Assembly (NCBI RefSeq): GCF_901686465.1 | Contig: NZ_LR594487.1 | Location: forward strand, 1,981,650-2,045,649 | DNA length: 64,000 bases | Direction: 5' to 3' | Source of the DNA: Halorubrum sp. DM2 | GTDB taxonomy: Archaea; Halobacteriota; Halobacteria; Halobacteriales; Haloferacaceae | Part shown: positions 59,321 to 64,000 of the stretch, one piece after another | Numbering within the stretch: position 1 is the first letter of the stretch | Layout of the letters: each line of letters opens with the position of its first letter | Translations under genes and position numbers: made by a program | Notes under the pieces: generated by a model | Seen by the model: only the letters and a program-made list of their open reading frames with translations | Database searches by the model: none | Told to the model about the DNA's origin: nothing

Positions 59321-59329
59321 CAAATACCT
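59321..59329 (-). promoter_or_regulatory. TATA element of the SHOCT membrane protein gene
   Basis: The minus strand reads AGGTATTTG, 25-33 bases before ATG 59296. The divergent lipoprotein gene starts 38 bases away on the other side. Confidence 0.45.
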
Positions 59330-59366
59330 TCTCCCGCGCCGCCGAACGGTTCGTACGGGAACCGCC

Positions 59367-60290
59367 GTGAACGACCCCGAATCGTCCGGATCCGACCGGG
59401 ACGCTCGCTCGACCCGCAGAGCGACGCTGCGGCGAGGCGGTTCGCTCGCGGTCGGTGCGGTCGCGGCGACCACCGGCTGTATCGACCGCAGGCGTGACGC
59501 TGCGAGCGAGGCGCGCGGCGAACGCGACGCGTCGGACCCGCCGCTGATCGCACACCGCGGCTTCGCGGCCGAGAACCCGGAGAACACGGTCGCGGCCGTC
59601 GAGGCGGCGATGTCGGTCGTCGACCGGCTCGAACTCGACGTACGTCGCTGCGGCACCGGCGAACTCGTCGCCTTCCACGACGCGACGCTCGGGCGGGTGA
59701 CGGACGCGACCGGGCGGGTCGAGGAGACCGCCTACGAGCGGCTCGCGGAGCTCTCCGTGGAGGGCTCCGGCGAGCCGGTGCCGACGCTCGCCGAGGTGCT
59801 CGACGCGGTGCCGGCCCACGCGTGGGTCATGCTCGACCTGAAGGAGCGGGGACTCGCGGCGGACGCGCTCGCGGTCGCCGCGGACCGCGACCACGACCTC
59901 GCCGTCACCGCGGACGACCCCGCGGTGATCGAGGCGGTCCGGGCGGCCGACCCGTCGGTCCCGACCGTCTACGGCGTCCGCGAGTCCGTGCCGGCACGAG
60001 TCCTGCGACCCCTGATCCCCGGCCGCGTCGCCGCGACGACGGTGCCGCGCTGGGCGTACCCGCCACAGGACGCCGCGGGGGCGGTCGAGACGGCCGTCGA
60101 GCTGGGCTGTGCGGCGGTGTCGCCGCGGTACGAGCTGTGTCTGCGGACGAACGTCGTCTCGCGCGCAGCGAACGCCGGCCTCCGGGTGTTACCGTGGACG
60201 GTCACCTCAGAGCGGGAGTACGAGGCGGTGACGGGCGCGGGGGTCGACGCGGTCGTGTCGGATGTCTCCCGCGGACTGCCGGTGACGTGA
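59367..60290 (+). CDS. Glycerophosphodiester phosphodiesterase, Tat lipoprotein
   Basis: The 307-residue protein begins at GTG 59367 with a Tat-type signal containing a double arginine (STRRATLRRGGSLAVGAVAA) and a lipobox cysteine near residue 38. The GDPD barrel follows: LIAHRGFAAENPENT (His63-Arg64), RLELDVRRCGTGELVAFHD, and late motifs WVMLDLKERG and LPWTV. It would hydrolyse glycerophosphodiesters at the outer membrane face, freeing glycerol phosphate. The ATG at 59295 gives a frame overlapping the opposite gene's promoter and is rejected. Confidence 0.85.
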   Translation: MNDPESSGSDRDARSTRRATLRRGGSLAVGAVAATTGCIDRRRDAASEARGERDASDPPLIAHRGFAAENPENTVAAVEAAMSVVDRLELDVRRCGTGELVAFHDATLGRVTDATGRVEETAYERLAELSVEGSGEPVPTLAEVLDAVPAHAWVMLDLKERGLAADALAVAADRDHDLAVTADDPAVIEAVRAADPSVPTVYGVRESVPARVLRPLIPGRVAATTVPRWAYPPQDAAGAVETAVELGCAAVSPRYELCLRTNVVSRAANAGLRVLPWTVTSEREYEAVTGAGVDAVVSDVSRGLPVT

Positions 60291-60321
60291 GTCGACGGCA
60301 GGGAACGCGGGCGGCAGAAGG

Positions 60322-60329
60322 GTTATTTC
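60322..60329 (+). promoter_or_regulatory. TATA-like element of the large lipoprotein gene
   Basis: GTTATTTC lies 24-31 bases upstream of ATG 60353. Confidence 0.4.
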
Positions 60330-60352
60330 TTCGGGTCGCGTCGCCCGAGGAA

Positions 60353-62611
60353 ATGAATCGGGACTCGGAGGCCGGCGAGGACGCGACCCGGACCGGGCCG
60401 AGCGGCCTCGACGACGGCGCGCCGGGCGGGCGGGTCGACCGACGGACAGTTCTCGGTGCGGTCGCGGGGGCCGGGAGCGCCGCGGTCGCCGGCTGCGCCG
60501 GCTCGGAGCCGGAAGACGCGTCGACGACCGGGCTGGACCCGGAGCGGCTGGAGGGGCTCGCGGCCCGGTTCGCGCCGACGGTGTACTTCGATTCCGCCGA
60601 GCCGTGGTTCCCGACCGACCCGCGCCCGTACGCGACCGAGGAGGACGGCGAGACGGTCGTCGACGGCTTCGCCGCGTTCGACGGCTACCACGAGCGGTAC
60701 GACGACGCGGGCGAGCCGCCGAACCCGACCGTCTTCTACAACGGGATGCGGTACGAGGACTCGCCGCTCGCGGTCGTCCAGTTCTGGATGTACTCCGCGT
60801 TCGACCAGTTCACCGCCAACTTCCACTGGCACGACTGGGAGGTGCTCCACGTCTTCGTCGACCTCGACTCGGGCGACCCGCAGCTGTACGTCGCCAGCTC
60901 GCACTCCCGGAGCGTCCCGAACAACGAGTTCCTCGACCCGGACCCCGACCGCGTCCCGCGGATCCTCACCGAACTCGGCTCCCACTCCAGCGCCCTCTCG
61001 GTGAACGAGATCCCCGACGGGTTCCAACGCGTGGGCGACGACGGACTGCTCGCGGACATCACGAACGCGGCGATAGACACCGTCGAGGACCTCCTCGGTA
61101 TCCCCCTCGCGTACGGTCTCCCCCGCGACGAGGGGGCGCGCTTTCCCTTCGTCGTCCCCGAGTACGGGGGCGAGCCGATATACGACCACCCGGACCTCCC
61201 CTCGGTCACCGCCGGGTCGCTGGTCGACGGCGCGCTCACCGTCCGGTCGCTCGACGCGCTGTCGTCGCCGCCGACGGACCTCCCGGACCGGGAGACCGGG
61301 GTCGCGTTCCGACACGCCGACCGCGAGGACGCGCTCGCGGACGAGACCGCCGAGTCGGTCGTCGGCTACGATCTCGTTCCGAGCGCCGAGTTGGAGGGGA
61401 TAAGCGCGTTCACCGGGCCGCAGCTCAGCTTCGAGTTCGCCGTCCCGGGGGCGGTCGAGGACGCCGTCGCGGGCCACATCACGACCACCGGCGTCCCGTG
61501 GGAACAGCCCCGGTACGAGAACCCGGCGCTCGACGTCAGCGCCGGCAACCACCGATCGGAGCTCGCGGCGCGGTACGAGTCCATCGCCGACGACCCGTCG
61601 TTCGGCGACGACGCCGCCGGCGCGTTCGACGCCGTCGTCGCCCGCGTCACGGAGGCGACCGAGACCGACGACGCGCCCCCCGGTGAGGGGCTGACCACGA
61701 CGGACGCGAGCGTCGAGTCGTTCGTCCTGATCGAGAGCGACCCCGAGGCGGTCCCGACGTTCGCCGGCGGCGTCGCGGTCGCGAACGGGGTCCCCGAGGG
61801 CGACCACCGGCTCACGGTCAACGGCGCGGGACAGGCCCCGCACAGCGAGCGGCTGACCGTCGCGGCCGATGAGTCGGTGACCGCCGCGGGCGTCGACGGC
61901 GAGATCCCCCTCGTCGCCCGCGAGAACGCGCGGAAGGTGGAACTCGACGACGCCGAGAGCGACGTCGACGTGACCCGGACGGCGATCGAGGACGACTTCG
62001 CCGGGCAGATCTACGACTCCGCGGTCGACGGGAGCGACGCGGTCTACGTCCACGCCGGCGGCGCGTACACGACGGAGGTCCGCGACGCCGACGACGAGGT
62101 CGGCGCGTACCGCGTCAACCCGGACCCGCCGGGGAACGACGACGGGGACGATGATGACGACGGGACCGGTGCGACCGACCCGATCCGGATCGAGCGCCCG
62201 GAGACCGGCGCGGCCTCGCTCGCCGGCTACGTCGCGGACGTGGCCGAGGAGACGCGCGCCGCGGTCGCGGCCGCGGCGGCGAGCGACGACGGCGACGACG
62301 GCGACGGGAACGATGGGGAATCCAGTGGCGGGTCCGGCGGAGGCGGCCCGTCGAACGCGGTCAACGGGTTAGAGCGGGCCCTCGCGGCCGCGGTCGACCA
62401 AGCGGAGCGGGCCGAGGAACGCGCCCGCGAGGGCGACGGTGAGGGGACGGACCGCCAGTTGGCGAACGTCCTCGACCGGATCGCTCGGATCGAAGAGCGG
62501 CTCGCCGCCGCGCGCGAGGGACTTCCTCCGGGGCTCGCGAACGCGACCGGGAAGCGGGTCGCGCAGGCGACCCGGCGCGTCGAACAGGCGCGGAGCGCGG
62601 AGAAGCTGTAG
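60353..62611 (+). CDS. Large Tat lipoprotein with Vps62-like domain and coiled-coil tail
   Basis: A 752-residue exported protein. The N-terminus has a Tat signal (VDRRTVLGAVAGAGSAAVAG) with a lipobox cysteine near residue 43. The first 350 residues resemble the Vps62/NPP1-type pattern: RFAPTVYFDSAEPWFPTDPR, WHDWEVLHVFVDLDSGDPQL, and YVASSHSRSVPNNEF. A beta-rich region, a Asp/Gly-rich linker (about residues 590-660) and a basic/acidic helical tail (ERALAAAVDQAERAEERARE) complete it. The function is unknown. It sits 62 bases after a secreted GDPD. Confidence 0.7.
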   Translation: MNRDSEAGEDATRTGPSGLDDGAPGGRVDRRTVLGAVAGAGSAAVAGCAGSEPEDASTTGLDPERLEGLAARFAPTVYFDSAEPWFPTDPRPYATEEDGETVVDGFAAFDGYHERYDDAGEPPNPTVFYNGMRYEDSPLAVVQFWMYSAFDQFTANFHWHDWEVLHVFVDLDSGDPQLYVASSHSRSVPNNEFLDPDPDRVPRILTELGSHSSALSVNEIPDGFQRVGDDGLLADITNAAIDTVEDLLGIPLAYGLPRDEGARFPFVVPEYGGEPIYDHPDLPSVTAGSLVDGALTVRSLDALSSPPTDLPDRETGVAFRHADREDALADETAESVVGYDLVPSAELEGISAFTGPQLSFEFAVPGAVEDAVAGHITTTGVPWEQPRYENPALDVSAGNHRSELAARYESIADDPSFGDDAAGAFDAVVARVTEATETDDAPPGEGLTTTDASVESFVLIESDPEAVPTFAGGVAVANGVPEGDHRLTVNGAGQAPHSERLTVAADESVTAAGVDGEIPLVARENARKVELDDAESDVDVTRTAIEDDFAGQIYDSAVDGSDAVYVHAGGAYTTEVRDADDEVGAYRVNPDPPGNDDGDDDDDGTGATDPIRIERPETGAASLAGYVADVAEETRAAVAAAAASDDGDDGDGNDGESSGGSGGGGPSNAVNGLERALAAAVDQAERAEERAREGDGEGTDRQLANVLDRIARIEERLAAAREGLPPGLANATGKRVAQATRRVEQARSAEKL

Positions 62612-62719
62612 TCGGGACCGAGCCCGGCGTCGCCGGGCTCGGCCACGGGGCGGTGTGACACGCCGCACCACTGGATGGAAAGCTATACGACGCCGACCCG
62701 ACCACGCGTATATAAGCAG

Positions 62720-64000
62720 ATGTCTCAGGAGGGATACGACCACGCGACGGTGGAGGAACGCTGGCAGGAGGCGTGGGACGACGCCTCCGTCTATCACGTC
62801 CCGGACGACGCCGAAGACCCGACGTACGTCCTCGGGATGTACCCGTACCCGTCCGGGAAGCTCCACATGGGCCACGTCCGTAACTACACGATCACGGACG
62901 CGTACGCCCGCTACCGCCGGATGCGCGGCGACGACGTGCTCCACCCGATGGGGTGGGACGCGTTCGGACTGCCCGCCGAGAACGCCGCCAAGGAGCGCGA
63001 CACCAACCCCCGCGACTGGACGTTCGACTGTATCGACACGATGCGCGGGCAGATGAAGTCGATGGGGTTCGGCTACGACTGGGACCGGGAGGTCACCACC
63101 TGTACCCCGGAGTACTACCGGTGGAACCAGTGGCTGTTCTCCCGCTTCCGCGAGGCCGGCCTCGTCGAGCGCCGCGACGCCGAGGTGAACTGGTGTCCCT
63201 CCTGTGAGACCGTCCTCGCCGACGAGCAGGTCGAGGGCGAGGCGGAGTTGTGCTGGCGCTGTGACACCCCCGTCGAGACCCGCGAGCTGGACCAGTGGTT
63301 CCTGAAGATAACCGAGTACGCCGACGAGCTGCTGGAGGCCATCGACGGGCTGGAGGGGTGGCCCGACTCCGTGCGCCAGATGCAGCGCAACTGGATCGGT
63401 CGGCAGTACGGGGCGGAGGTCGATTTCTCGATCGAAGGACACGGCAGCGTCACCGCGTTCACCACCCGGATCGACACGATCCACGGCGCGACGTTCTTCG
63501 CGCTCGCGCCCGACCACCCGATCGCGCAGGAACTGGCGGAAGAAGACGACGCGGTCCACGAGTTCGTCCACCACGAGGCCGACCCGGACGGCGACGAGCC
63601 GAACGGGGTCGCGACCGACCTCACCGCGACGAACCCCGTCACGGGCGAGGAGATTCCGGTGTTCGTCGCCGACTTCGTCCTCTCGGACGTGGGGACGGGC
63701 GCGCTGATGGCTGTGCCCGGCCACGACGAGCGCGACCACGCGTTCGCGGAGAAGATGGGCGTCGAGATCCGCCCCGTGATCGCCCCCGAGCCGGACGACT
63801 GGGACGGCGAGACGGTCCCGGACACCCCCGACGTGGAGGAGGCGGCGTTCACCGACGACGGGGTCGTGATCGATTCCGGCGAGTACACCGGCCTCGACAG
63901 CGAGACCGCGCGAGAGCAGATCACGGCCGACACCGACGGCGCGGAAGAGACGACCCAGTACCGCCTGCGCGACTGGGGTATCTCCCGCCAGCGCTACTGG
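62720..64000 (+). CDS. leuS: Leucyl-tRNA synthetase (5' part)
   Basis: Charges tRNA-Leu. The first 427 codons are in the window; the gene runs off the right edge. Visible are [20 protein letters not shown] with the HIGH-type motif near residue 50, the zinc-binding pair CPSC and CWRC near residues 155-180, [14 protein letters not shown], and the editing domain [19 protein letters not shown] with [18 protein letters not shown]. It is the bacterial-type architecture used by haloarchaea. The KMSKS motif lies beyond the edge. A TATA box at 62681-62690 fits ATG 62720. Confidence 0.95.
   Translation, partial: MSQEGYDHATVEERWQEAWDDASVYHVPDDAEDPTYVLGMYPYPSGKLHMGHVRNYTITDAYARYRRMRGDDVLHPMGWDAFGLPAENAAKERDTNPRDWTFDCIDTMRGQMKSMGFGYDWDREVTTCTPEYYRWNQWLFSRFREAGLVERRDAEVNWCPSCETVLADEQVEGEAELCWRCDTPVETRELDQWFLKITEYADELLEAIDGLEGWPDSVRQMQRNWIGRQYGAEVDFSIEGHGSVTAFTTRIDTIHGATFFALAPDHPIAQELAEEDDAVHEFVHHEADPDGDEPNGVATDLTATNPVTGEEIPVFVADFVLSDVGTGALMAVPGHDERDHAFAEKMGVEIRPVIAPEPDDWDGETVPDTPDVEEAAFTDDGVVIDSGEYTGLDSETAREQITADTDGAEETTQYRLRDWGISRQRYW

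Noticed and set aside
62707-62717. Strong TATA-like sequence CGTATATAAGC as the leuS promoter
   Set aside because: It ends only three bases before the ATG, so RNA would start inside the gene. The box at 62681-62690 is better placed. It could matter only if leuS really starts further downstream.

Overview
The window is chromosomal DNA from a halophilic archaeon (class Halobacteria). The base composition and a run of close family matches point to Halorubrum or a near relative, but I could not test the genus. Evidence for a haloarchaeon: high G+C with strong G/C at third codon positions; acidic proteins; archaeal TATA elements about 25-35 bases upstream of start codons, implying mostly leaderless mRNAs; archaeal lipid genes (GGGP synthase and CDP-archaeol synthase); CetZ; Sec61-beta (SecG); ribosomal protein L40e; and many small zinc-ribbon proteins of haloarchaeal DUF families. 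Most genes are compact, with 1-4 base start/stop overlaps.

Layout. 1-1664: a cut-off membrane protein, a dehydratase-like SDR and a DUF5791 protein. 1754-11568: a minus-strand type IV pilus-like assembly cluster (PilB ATPase, PilC membrane protein and small one-helix DUF728x/DUF731x partners), divergent from cetZ (11643). 12.8-22.3 kb: GGGP synthase, riboflavin synthase, a surface glycoprotein candidate, an M24 peptidase-UvrD helicase pair, two zinc-ribbon microproteins, CarS, proline dehydrogenase and a DUF502 protein. 22.4-25.3 kb: IlvE and the ribK(rbkR)-ribB operon. 25.6 kb: tRNA-Ala(CGC). 26-32.4 kb: an RNB nuclease, a GIDE-domain protein, a KhtTU-like antiporter pair, a solo Cas4-like nuclease and a cupin. 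32.8-40.2 kb: a LeuA/CimA-type synthase with an odd 5' end, a VapBC module with a palindromic operator, a MATE pump, a histidine kinase and threonine ammonia-lyase. 40.7-49.5 kb: TrxB, a methyltransferase, a TrkA-N/DHH fusion, a FolC-FolP fusion and an ABC exporter. 49.6-58.9 kb: an aldo/keto reductase, HisH, PhnCDE uptake, a uracil-DNA repair group, L40e, thioredoxin, SecG, PdxT and HisE. The right end holds a GDPD, a large Tat lipoprotein and the first part of leuS.

The most unusual signal is not a gene. Four intergenic spacers (about 23.5, 40.3, 47.4 and 56.8 kb) carry copies of one dispersed element of roughly 110-390 bases. Two complete copies share an architecture of 18-base arm, 58-base loop, 18-base arm. 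Loop and flanks are conserved while the arms differ, and seven of the eight differing arm pairs are compensatory. A second, smaller hairpin shows the same behaviour. Two copies continue into tandem repeats (three 66-base units; three 51-base units) that share a 21-base motif, and one copy is bounded by terminal inverted repeats. This looks like a structured RNA gene family or a hairpin-forming mobile element. I do not recognise it as a described family.

Functional links in the window: lipid synthesis (GGGP synthase, CarS), riboflavin (RibE, RibB, RibK), branched-chain amino acids (IlvA, IlvE, LeuA-type, LeuS), histidine (HisH, HisE), uracil-DNA repair (UDG with DUF99) and phosphonate/phosphate uptake (PhnCDE). 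No CRISPR array, rRNA, integrase or insertion-sequence transposase was seen.
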